Positions 7,396 through 14,354 of a DNA stretch of 46,365 nt are shown one piece after another. The stretch covers positions 1-46,365 of the forward strand of contig JBEKDL010000017.1 in assembly GCA_050014355.1 (NCBI GenBank), written 5' to 3'. Source of the DNA: Fen-1077 sp050014355 (GTDB taxonomy: Bacteria > Chloroflexota > Dehalococcoidia > Dehalococcoidales > RBG-16-60-22). The notes beneath the pieces were generated by a model. That model searched no databases. It had not been told where the DNA came from and worked only from the letters and a program-made list of their open reading frames with translations. The stretch's first letter is position 1, and the number at the start of each line of letters is the position of its first letter. Both the position numbers and the translations under genes were made by a program.

Positions 7396-8004
7396 ATGGC
7401 TAATCAATCACAACCGGAACAGAAATGGGAGTATGTCTTGGGTCAGGCTTTCCTCGCGGCTTCTGCAAGTCTGTTATTTATTACTACAAAGTCAGACTGG
7501 TCTATATTTGGGGTGGACTTTTTTGTAATACTGGGCGTAGCCTTATTCCTTTTTTCTTTAGTTCTAATGGTCTCGACACTTGGGGAAGTTTATGAGCGTT
7601 TCCGTCCCTTTTTGACAAGGATGGAGAAGGCAACAAACTGGCTCTGGTCTATCTTTGCTGTGGTAGATATAGTAACAATAATATCAAGTTGGGTGAATGG
7701 AAAACCTAAAATTGAACAGGCAAGTTGGCTTTCTGCCCCCTACGATTGGTCAGTACCAATTTGGTTAATTTTATTTACCGTAATCCTTATTGTGGTAGGG
7801 CTAGTAAACCCGATTGTTCGTCATGCCCATAATAATGGCTTGCGAGTCACAGCAAGAAAATATTCCTTGTTACTTGCCCTAGCGTTTGCTGGCTTAGCTT
7901 TAGCCAGTTTCCTTGTAAACAATTCATTTAGCACGAAATATATTTTAGCCTTCCAATCCCTGACTGTACTTATGATAGCTATTAGAATAATTGTCAAAGA
8001 CTAG
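7396..8004 (+). CDS. multi-pass membrane protein of unknown function
   Basis: 202 residues with about five or six membrane segments (near 15-30, 38-62, 82-98, 118-142, 152-172, 180-198). The start is ATG after GGGGGC. It is divergent from the reverse transcriptase operon and shares a promoter region with it. No family was recognised, and no catalytic motif is seen in the loops. It may belong to the same functional module, as the third membrane protein of the element. Confidence 0.72.
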   Translation: MANQSQPEQKWEYVLGQAFLAASASLLFITTKSDWSIFGVDFFVILGVALFLFSLVLMVSTLGEVYERFRPFLTRMEKATNWLWSIFAVVDIVTIISSWVNGKPKIEQASWLSAPYDWSVPIWLILFTVILIVVGLVNPIVRHAHNNGLRVTARKYSLLLALAFAGLALASFLVNNSFSTKYILAFQSLTVLMIAIRIIVKD

Positions 8005-8150
8005 AGTTCTAATCCTTCCGCAAAGGATAGTAGCTTCCTTTTTAATATGCGCTTCCCTTAATCACTGCCCTTACTTTCAATTCCCCTTCACTACATTTAC
8101 CCTATCCCGTATAAACGTGTCTATTTCACTCCTAGCTTGTCTAGCCACCC

Positions 8151-8180
8151 TTGGGATTACGTGTGCCCCCCCCTTATAAT
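8151..8180 (+). promoter_or_regulatory. probable promoter of the 8213 gene
   Basis: TTGGGA (8151-8156), 18-base spacer, perfect TATAAT (8175-8180), 33 bases before the start codon. Confidence 0.6.
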
Positions 8181-8212
8181 TACAAAAATATCTTTTAAGG
8201 AGGGTAATCAAA

Positions 8213-8545
8213 ATGACACAGGAAAAACAAGTTACCATCGGCATCAAGGAATTATCAGGAAGGGCAAAAGTAAAACCCCAGATTCTCCGAAGGGTTCTCA
8301 GGGCTAAATTCCCCCGGGCGGAAAAGGGCAAGGCTTACCAATGGCAACAGGGCGATCCCCAGATAGAGCAAATCCTCAAAGCCATTAAGGACAACCATAA
8401 ACCCCAGTCAGAAAAGCCTAAAGCCGAAAATAAGGCAACAAAGAAACCCACCAAGCCAGTTACACCCAATGGTAAAAAGGCGACAGCCACGCCGAGCAAG
8501 CCAGAGCCTACAAAGGCTGAAAATCAAAAGGAGAAACAGAATTGA
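8213..8545 (+). CDS. small basic protein, possible DNA-binding or excisionase-like factor
   Basis: 110 residues. Residues 8-60 (IGIKELSGRAKVKPQILRRV, then RAKFPRAEKGKAYQW) resemble a short helix-turn-helix plus wing. The rest is a Lys/Pro/Ala/Thr-rich tail (KPKAENKATKKPTKPV and similar), as in histone-like DNA-binding tails. The ribosome site AAGGAGGG is near-perfect. It is the last gene before attR; a small basic protein there could be a recombination directionality factor, which is inference. No direct family match. Confidence 0.65.
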   Translation: MTQEKQVTIGIKELSGRAKVKPQILRRVLRAKFPRAEKGKAYQWQQGDPQIEQILKAIKDNHKPQSEKPKAENKATKKPTKPVTPNGKKATATPSKPEPTKAENQKEKQN

Positions 8546-8595
8546 AAGCACTAAGGGATAATGCTACAATAGCACATCGGGATTGTGCGAACATA

Positions 8596-8633
8596 CCGGA
8601 GGTCGTTGGTTCAAATCCAACCCCCGCTACCAA
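8596..8633 (+). repeat. attR: right end of the integrated element
   Basis: Exact 38-base copy of 85-122, the 3' part of tRNA-fMet. There is no tRNA 5' half here, so it is the leftover half-site. The element therefore spans about 8.5 kb. Confidence 0.92.
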
Positions 8634-8645
8634 TTTTTAAAGCTA

Positions 8646-8686
8646 AAATCCCCCGAATTCCTAAAAAGGTCTCGGGGGATTTATTC
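8646..8686 (+). terminator. chromosomal terminator beyond attR
   Basis: An 11-bp stem (8646-8656 with 8672-8682) with a T-rich 3' side. It was probably the original terminator of tRNA-fMet before the element entered. It also lies just beyond the 3' end of the convergent 8700 gene and could serve both strands. Confidence 0.78.
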
Positions 8687-8699
8687 TTAAAGATACTTC

Positions 8700-9878
8700 T
8701 TATATATCTCTTTCAGGGTTGATATCGTTTATTTTAGACCATTTCAAAACAGCTATATCACTCTTACGTTCATCTAAACATGCCTTTTTTATTTTTTCAC
8801 TCTTAAATGCCGCACGGAGATATTTTTTTATAACCTCTTGAATGCTAGTATCAGATTTCCTCAATGCTTTAAAGTTTTCATCGAGGTTAATAAGGCAGTT
8901 GGCTAGGTAAGACTCATAATACAGTTCATTTTCGTCTTGTCCAATTTGCCATTCACCTCTAATATTAATGGCTGTTTCTAGTTCTGGTTTAGCTTGATCA
9001 TAAGCTGGAGGCTTTTTGTCCGAGAGTGCTATACCAAGTTCGCCGTGATATTCATAGTGTTTCTTGTCCACATCGCTTTCAATTAAAGCCTTGAATATGG
9101 GGATAGTCCTCTCTATCATATCTGTCTTACCAAGATTATAGCCCTGCGAGCGCATTTTTTTTGCTTGATCAAATATCTCGGACTTGGTGCCATTTGATGC
9201 TTTTTTAATAGCTTCACTTATTTCAGCTAGATTTTTATCCTTTTCGCCCGGATCAGGATTAAGTTGCTGTTGAGCCGTAATAAGCGCTTTTGCATCGGCG
9301 TCCCGTTGGGCTTCTAATGCGGTTTGAATAGTTTTGCCAAGATCTGCATGGCGGAAAGCGCTTGCTAAAAATATTCTCGTTAACAAGAAACCGGTAAGAA
9401 AGCCAATGGCCAAAAACAGGACTAGTATACCAATGCCAAAGACCTTACTGTTATTAAAATTACCCAAACCAGGGGTAACAAATTCTCCATATGTTTTCAA
9501 AGCTTTCGGAATGGAGGTTAGTTGAGTAAGACTTACACCAACTAATATTTTAGTCAGCCAGTCCGAAATCTGTTCAAGGTTGGTGTTAGCGCGATACGTG
9601 GTACCCTTGCTTGAGTCTGTGGTTTCATTACCCGACTGGAGTGTTTTTGGGATTCCGAAGAGAAAACCTAGCAAGCCTCCTGCCAGGAGGGCTGCGCCAG
9701 CAATAGTAATAGATACACCAACGACGGTGAAAAACTGCCCTGCGGACGAAGCCTGGGCTGCATAGAAGATAAAAAGTAATAAGGCTAGCGCTAAAATGAC
9801 ACAAGCGATAATTATCTTATCTTTGTACTTGGTACAAAATGGTTTATTATCATTAGTTTGTGGATTATTATTGGTCAT
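8700..9878 (-). CDS. membrane protein with cytoplasmic helical-repeat domain, unknown function
   Basis: 392 residues. Two N-terminal membrane segments (about 24-44 and 50-76, the latter GAALLAGGLLGFLFGIPKTL) precede a conserved-looking amphipathic stretch, YRANTNLEQISDWLTKILVG, and a third segment (about 146-170). Residues 180-392 are helical with a TPR-like look (PIFKALIESDVDKKHYEYHG, LYYESYLANCLINL). Membrane proteins with the FGIPK...NTNLEQISDWLTKILVG block are widespread and uncharacterised. The gene is AT-rich compared with its chromosomal neighbours and lies right beside attR, so it may be an older acquisition. Confidence 0.75.
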   Translation of the reverse strand: MTNNNPQTNDNKPFCTKYKDKIIIACVILALALLLFIFYAAQASSAGQFFTVVGVSITIAGAALLAGGLLGFLFGIPKTLQSGNETTDSSKGTTYRANTNLEQISDWLTKILVGVSLTQLTSIPKALKTYGEFVTPGLGNFNNSKVFGIGILVLFLAIGFLTGFLLTRIFLASAFRHADLGKTIQTALEAQRDADAKALITAQQQLNPDPGEKDKNLAEISEAIKKASNGTKSEIFDQAKKMRSQGYNLGKTDMIERTIPIFKALIESDVDKKHYEYHGELGIALSDKKPPAYDQAKPELETAINIRGEWQIGQDENELYYESYLANCLINLDENFKALRKSDTSIQEVIKKYLRAAFKSEKIKKACLDERKSDIAVLKWSKINDINPERDI

Positions 9879-9885
9879 TTCTTTT

Positions 9886-9921
9886 TATATCGGCGATATA
9901 CGCGTTTTTATTGGCGTATAT
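9886..9921. promoter_or_regulatory. two overlapping inverted repeats, possible operator
   Basis: TATATCG-G-CGATATA (9886-9900) is a perfect palindrome, and ATATACGC (9896-9903) pairs with GCGTATAT (9914-9921). They fill the leader between the promoter and start codon of the 8700-9878 gene and cover the expected transcription start, so they could bind a repressor or fold in the RNA. Confidence 0.5.
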
Positions 9922-9922
9922 T

Positions 9923-9951
9923 TTTATAACACAATCGACATAAAATGTCAA
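9923..9951 (-). promoter_or_regulatory. promoter of the 8700-9878 gene
   Basis: Minus strand: perfect TTGACA (9951-9946), 17-base spacer, TATAAA (9928-9923). Confidence 0.8.
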
Positions 9952-10153
9952 TACCCCCATGTTTCTTCGAATAATGATAAAGGCATAGAAGATGCTGTCC
10001 GAACCGCACTACGTGGAAAGCTACTCTGTTCATAATCAGCGCTATTGTAGCTTTATCTCTACAAGCACCATGCGGCGAAACGGGGCCTGCTGGCGGCCGC
10101 GTCCACGCCATCCACCTCGGCCAGGTGTGAATATATAATCTTCGGCCATACGC

Positions 10154-10183
10154 TTGACAGGTATTACCATTTTGGGTTATTAT
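10154..10183 (+). promoter_or_regulatory. promoter of the Fur-family regulator
   Basis: TTGACA (10154-10159), 18-base spacer, TATTAT (10178-10183). The -10 box lies inside the dyad at 10179-10202, which is the arrangement expected for autorepression. Confidence 0.75.
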
Positions 10184-10202
10184 TGCAACCAGGTGCAATA
10201 AT
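10179..10202. promoter_or_regulatory. Nur/Fur-like operator 1
   Basis: Perfect 9-base inverted arms, ATTATTGCA and TGCAATAAT, around a 6-base centre. TTGCAA-type half-sites resemble the nickel-responsive Nur box described in Streptomyces. A second site with the same half-site spacing lies before cbiM. Confidence 0.72.
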
Positions 10203-10203
10203 A

Positions 10204-10620
10204 ATGAGCTGTTTTACTACGCTGAAGGAAAGAGGCCTAAGGCTGACCCGACCGCGCCGGGTAATTCTGGACTATATCCATGACAAGGGAGAGCATCTCA
10301 CCGCCGAAGAAATAATAAACCATGTTCATGCTAAGTTCCCCCGTATCAACAAGTCGACCATTTATCGCACATTGGAACTCCTGGAAAAGACCGGGTGTGT
10401 CTATAAAAGTGAGTCTATGAATCACACTATCTATCACCATGCAGAAGAAGGACATCATCACCACCTGGTATGCCGCCAATGCGGTAAAACCATAGAATGT
10501 GAGGAGGACATCTTCGAACCGCTGGAAAGAATGCTGCTGGAGAAGCGTGGTTTTCAGATTGACTTTAAACATGTTGTTATGAACGGACTCTGTAACAAAT
10601 GCAGGAACACGACCGGCTAA
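10204..10620 (+). CDS. Fur-family metal-responsive repressor (nickel/cobalt sensor suggested)
   Basis: 138 residues. An N-terminal winged helix (LTRPRRVILDYIHDKGEHLT, then INKSTIYRTLELLEKTG) is followed by a dimerisation/metal domain with a His cluster (HHHH 84-87), CRQC (Cys90/93) and CNKC (Cys130/133), the structural zinc site of Fur/Zur/Nur proteins. ATG 10204 is taken as the start because the TTG at 10183 lies in the promoter -10 box. It precedes the CbiMQO importer by 72 bases. Matching operators before both suggest it senses nickel or cobalt and represses uptake; Zur or Fur specificity cannot be excluded from sequence alone. Confidence 0.9.
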   Translation: MSCFTTLKERGLRLTRPRRVILDYIHDKGEHLTAEEIINHVHAKFPRINKSTIYRTLELLEKTGCVYKSESMNHTIYHHAEEGHHHHLVCRQCGKTIECEEDIFEPLERMLLEKRGFQIDFKHVVMNGLCNKCRNTTG

Positions 10621-10644
10621 TGACTCAATATATTTTTTTGCTTC

Positions 10645-10668
10645 AATAATGCAACTAGTCGCAATTAA
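10645..10668. promoter_or_regulatory. Nur/Fur-like operator 2, before cbiM
   Basis: TGCAACT/AGTCGCA dyad centred between 10656 and 10657. Its TGC half-site lies 5.5 bases from the centre, exactly as in operator 1; shared pattern TGCAAC-Y-AG-N-N-GCAAT. Confidence 0.65.
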
Positions 10669-10692
10669 AATAAGGAAGTAAAGCAGTATTAG

Positions 10693-11724
10693 ATGCACAT
10701 ACCTGACGGTTATTTGAGCCCAGCTACCTGTGGAACAATGTATGCTGTCTCCGTACCTTTTTGGTATCTGGCTATTAATCGTGTCCGCAAGGTTCTTACA
10801 AAACGCACTGTACCAGTGCTGGCCATTTTCGCAGCCTTCTCCTTTGTTTTAATGATGTTCAATGTTCCTATACCTGGGGGCACGACCGCGCATGCGGTAG
10901 GAGCAACGCTTCTGGCCATCGTGCTGGGGCCCTGGGCTGCCGTGCTGGGTATTTCAGTAGCGCTGGGAATCCAGGCATTATTTTTCGGCGATGGTGGACT
11001 GCTCACCTTTGGTGCTAACTGCTTTAATATGGCTATCGTCATGCCGCTGGTGGGATATTTCATTTATAAAGTAATATCAAGTAATTCGGAGGCTACTTCG
11101 CCCCGCCGTATACTGGGGGCAGTCATGGGAAGCTATATAGGTATAGTCGCAGCTTCTGCCGCAGCAGGAATTGAGCTCGGTATTCAGCCCGCCCTATTCC
11201 ATGCTGTCAATGGCACTCCACTCTACGCTCCATACGCCCTGAACGTGGCTCTACCGGCCATGTTAAGTGCACACCTGGCTGTGGCAGGTCCAATTGAAGC
11301 CGCGGTAACGGGTGGGGTAGTCGCGTATTTGCTACGAACCCATTCCAGCCTTATTAAGGCAGATACTCCGGGAAAGAAAGAGGGTAAACTCTGGATTCTC
11401 TGGGGGGCTCTGGGGCTGTTGGCTTTAGCGACTCCACTGGGACTCTTGGATTCAGGTACCGCCTGGGGCGAGTGGGGGGTAGATGAACTTCAGAATATAG
11501 GCCTGGGTTTCATACCCCAGGGACTGCAGAAATTTGCAGGCTGGTGGCCGGCTCCATTGCCAGACTATGGCTTTCCCCGGATGGGAGCGGTCATCGGCTA
11601 TATTCTGTCTGCTTTGGTGGGTATTGCTCTGGTGTCTTTCCTCCTCTGGGTACTCGGCCGATGGCTCAATCGTAAGAACTTGCCCAAACAAGAGGTGCCC
11701 TCCAAAGAGGAATCAGCAGGGTGA
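10693..11724 (+). CDS. cbiM: cobalt/nickel ECF transporter substrate-binding component CbiM with fused PDGLE/CbiN-like domain
   Basis: 343 residues. The start MHIPDGYLSPATCG is the CbiM N-terminal metal-binding loop (His2 and the following residues bind the metal). About seven membrane helices follow to residue 215. The C-terminal part (about 230-335) has two more helices around a PLPDY loop, matching the PDGLE/CbiN-like domain often fused to CbiM. It is the first of three overlapping genes forming an importer for Co2+ or Ni2+, preceded by a Fur-type operator. Confidence 0.93.
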   Translation: MHIPDGYLSPATCGTMYAVSVPFWYLAINRVRKVLTKRTVPVLAIFAAFSFVLMMFNVPIPGGTTAHAVGATLLAIVLGPWAAVLGISVALGIQALFFGDGGLLTFGANCFNMAIVMPLVGYFIYKVISSNSEATSPRRILGAVMGSYIGIVAASAAAGIELGIQPALFHAVNGTPLYAPYALNVALPAMLSAHLAVAGPIEAAVTGGVVAYLLRTHSSLIKADTPGKKEGKLWILWGALGLLALATPLGLLDSGTAWGEWGVDELQNIGLGFIPQGLQKFAGWWPAPLPDYGFPRMGAVIGYILSALVGIALVSFLLWVLGRWLNRKNLPKQEVPSKEESAG

Positions 11725-12539
11725 AAGGCGAAGGTTTTCTTACTAAGAATATCTCCAGTTTCACTCATCTCTTGGAATCTGTAATTTCAACCGAAAATTT
11801 GTGCCGCGCTCAGGGATTACTCCAGGGTTTAGATCCCAGGGTTAAGGTAGTAACCTTGGTGCTTTTTATTGTCATAGTTGGTCTGGCACGGAGCCTATCA
11901 ATACTGGCGATTATATTCATCCTGGTCTTGACTTTGAGTTTCCTATCTAAAGTATCGCTGGTGTTTTTCCTGAAGCGGGTCTTTCTCTTCATCCCCATCT
12001 TTGCGGCGGTTATTGCCATACCTGCCCTCTTTATCACACCGGGTTTACCTCTGGTAACCATTGTCGGCAAGGTGATTATTACGGAACAAGGAGCCCGAAC
12101 CGCCGGGTTATTATTCCTTCGAGTTACTGATTCACTGTCTTTCGGGGTACTTCTTATTTTAACCACTCCCTGGACCAGCCTACTCGCGGCATTACGCTGG
12201 CTTCGTATGCCCTCGCTGCTCGTAGATATCCTGGGCATGACTTACCGCTATATATTTCTCCTACTGCATAATACAAATTCTATGTTTCTGGCGCGCCGAA
12301 GCCGCACCATAGGAAGCTTCTCCAGCGGAGAAAACCGACGATGGCTGGCCAGAGCCTTAACCACAACCATGGCCAAGTCACAACACCTTAGCGAGGAAGT
12401 ATATCTCGCTATGCTTTCCCGGGGTTACCAGGGAGAAATACGTGTCCTGAATGACTTTAAAATGAAGCTCCGGGACTTCTTATGGATAGCCTTTGCCTTG
12501 ATAGCCGCATCAATTTTGTTATGGAGTAATCATCTGTGA
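11721..12539 (+). CDS. cbiQ: ECF transporter transmembrane component CbiQ
   Basis: 272 residues with five or six membrane helices. The coupling region carries RSRTIGSF and LAMLSRGYQGEI, the paired Ala-Arg-Gly type motifs by which T components contact the ATPase. An early LDPRVKVVTLVLFIV is typical of CbiQ. The GTG start overlaps the cbiM stop, and the stop overlaps the cbiO start, so the three are translationally coupled. Confidence 0.92.
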   Translation: MKGEGFLTKNISSFTHLLESVISTENLCRAQGLLQGLDPRVKVVTLVLFIVIVGLARSLSILAIIFILVLTLSFLSKVSLVFFLKRVFLFIPIFAAVIAIPALFITPGLPLVTIVGKVIITEQGARTAGLLFLRVTDSLSFGVLLILTTPWTSLLAALRWLRMPSLLVDILGMTYRYIFLLLHNTNSMFLARRSRTIGSFSSGENRRWLARALTTTMAKSQHLSEEVYLAMLSRGYQGEIRVLNDFKMKLRDFLWIAFALIAASILLWSNHL

Positions 12540-13354
12540 ACACGTTGGACACAGGGCATATTTTCGAGGCAAAGAACCTGAACTATGATTATCCGGGAAA
12601 GATTCCGGCTTTGAGACAGGTCAACTTTATCATTGGAGCAGGAGAATTGGTAGCCCTGGTAGGAGCCAATGGCTCTGGTAAGAGTACTCTGCTCAAACTT
12701 CTGGATGGACTTATTTTCCCCACCGATGGAGAGTTGCTGGCTTTCAGGCAACTGCTTTACGAAAAGACTTTTAAAGACAGCACTTTTGTTGCGGAATTTC
12801 GCCGCAAGGTAGGGCTGGTTTTTCAAGACCCGGATGTGCAGCTCTTTTCTTCCACGGTCTGGGACGAAGTAACCTTCGGCCCGCTTCAGCTGGGAATTTC
12901 TAAGGATGAAGTAGTATCCAGAGGTAAGGAGGTCTTGGCGTTGCTGAACATAGCCCATCTCCGAGAGCGTCCCCCTTATCTTCTATCGGGTGGAGAGAAA
13001 AAGAAGGTATCACTAGCTTCGGTACTTTCTTTACGTCCCCAAGTTCTTCTCCTTGATGAGCCTACTACTGGTTTGGATCCGTGGAGTCAGGGAAATCTTA
13101 TCGATTTCCTGTTTCAATGGGCCGATAAGGAAAAGAGCATGGTTTTCAGTACCCAAGACCTGGATATTGTGGAGGAGATTGCTACCCGTGTGATTGTCAT
13201 AGGAGCCGAACATAACATTTTGGCTGACGGCAAGCCGGAAGAATTTCTGTCTGATCCAGATTTCCTTCTGAAGGCTAATCTACTTCACGAACACTCTCAC
13301 CGTCACAAGAACCTTATGCACCGGCATCCACATGCGCATGAACACCAGCATTAA
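12536..13354 (+). CDS. cbiO: ECF transporter ATPase CbiO with His-rich tail
   Basis: 272 residues. Walker A GANGSGKST (43-51), Q-loop VFQDPD, signature LSGGE (150-154) and Walker B QVLLLDE (169-175) are intact. The switch position is Gln207 (STQDLD), where most ABC ATPases have His. The last 20 residues are mostly histidine (HEHSHRHKN...HPHAHEHQH), a likely metal buffer or sensor. The GTG start overlaps the cbiQ stop. It powers Co2+/Ni2+ import with CbiM and CbiQ. Confidence 0.93.
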   Translation: MNTLDTGHIFEAKNLNYDYPGKIPALRQVNFIIGAGELVALVGANGSGKSTLLKLLDGLIFPTDGELLAFRQLLYEKTFKDSTFVAEFRRKVGLVFQDPDVQLFSSTVWDEVTFGPLQLGISKDEVVSRGKEVLALLNIAHLRERPPYLLSGGEKKKVSLASVLSLRPQVLLLDEPTTGLDPWSQGNLIDFLFQWADKEKSMVFSTQDLDIVEEIATRVIVIGAEHNILADGKPEEFLSDPDFLLKANLLHEHSHRHKNLMHRHPHAHEHQH

Positions 13355-13555
13355 AGGAAATTCCACGGGAACATTATTGAAAAGACTTTATCCGACACGA
13401 GCCAATCTTTTCGAAGGCGCCCAGACGATACCTTCAGACAGTCGCGCCCAGGCCGGCTTCTGGTAATTGCCACCAGTCTCTATTTCCTTGACCATGACGA
13501 TGCGGTTGCACTATTATTAGCATTGACACCACATTTTTTATAAGCAGGTACGCGT

Positions 13556-14341
13556 ATGCGGCATAAAGAAGGCAACTTCAAAGGTTATAAGGACTTCAAC
13601 ATCTATTACCAGTGCTGGTTGCCGGAGAAAAAAGCCAAGGCGGTTCTATTAATCGCGCACGGCTTCGCCGAGCACAGCGGGCGTTACGGCAACGTGGTCA
13701 ATCGCTTCGTTCCTGAAGGCTACGCCATCTACGCCCCGGACCACCGCGGTCACGGCCGCTCGGACGGCGAACGCGTTAAAGTCGATGATTTTCACGATTA
13801 CGTTAAAGACCTCAAGACCTTTTTCGATATCGTGCGTCAAGAGAACCCGAAAAGCAAGATTTTCCTCATCGGCCACAGCATGGGGTCGGTCATCGCCCTC
13901 CTCTACGCTATCGAATATCAAAAGGAGCTGGCCGGGCTGGTCACCTCCGGCGGAGGCCTCACCAGGCCTACCGACCCTCCCATGCCGCCGCGCAAACCCG
14001 GCGAGCCTTTACCCACGGCCATGCTAAGCCGCGACCCGGCAGTCATCAAAGCTTATGAAAACGACCCCCTCGTCTACCGCGGCCCGATACCATCCGGATT
14101 CTCCATGTTCAGCATGGCAAGCAAGCTTTACGACATGGTACCGCTGATTAAGCTCCCCGCGCTGATCATGGCGGGCAATGGCGGCCCGGACGGCGCACGC
14201 AGCCGCGTGCTTTACGAACGCATCGGCTCGAAAGATAAGACCCTCAAGCTCTATGAAGGCCTGCTGCACGAGATTTTCAACGAGCCGGAGCACCCGCAGG
14301 TACTGGCCGACCTGGAGGCATGGCTGAAGCCCCGCCTTTAG
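13556..14341 (+). CDS. alpha/beta hydrolase, monoacylglycerol lipase / lysophospholipase type
   Basis: 261 residues. LIAHGFAEHSGRY (oxyanion HG motif), PDHRGHGRSDG, the nucleophile elbow GHSMGS and a C-terminal His (GLLHEIFNEPE) fit the monoacylglycerol lipase/lysophospholipase family. The acid is probably the Asp of GNGGPDG. No signal peptide, so it acts in the cytoplasm. It lies 13 bases before the glycerol-3-phosphate dehydrogenase gene and then glycerol kinase, so it probably releases glycerol from acylglycerols for that route. Confidence 0.88.
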   Translation: MRHKEGNFKGYKDFNIYYQCWLPEKKAKAVLLIAHGFAEHSGRYGNVVNRFVPEGYAIYAPDHRGHGRSDGERVKVDDFHDYVKDLKTFFDIVRQENPKSKIFLIGHSMGSVIALLYAIEYQKELAGLVTSGGGLTRPTDPPMPPRKPGEPLPTAMLSRDPAVIKAYENDPLVYRGPIPSGFSMFSMASKLYDMVPLIKLPALIMAGNGGPDGARSRVLYERIGSKDKTLKLYEGLLHEIFNEPEHPQVLADLEAWLKPRL

Positions 14342-14354
14342 AAAGGAATCCCCC

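Noticed and set aside
9952..10153. Possible gene remnant upstream of the Fur gene
   Set aside because: Short open stretches only, without domain or start signal.
13500..13540. Third Nur-like operator before the lipase gene
   Set aside because: Only one half-site-like string (TTGCAC) is present; the second half and the spacing do not match.
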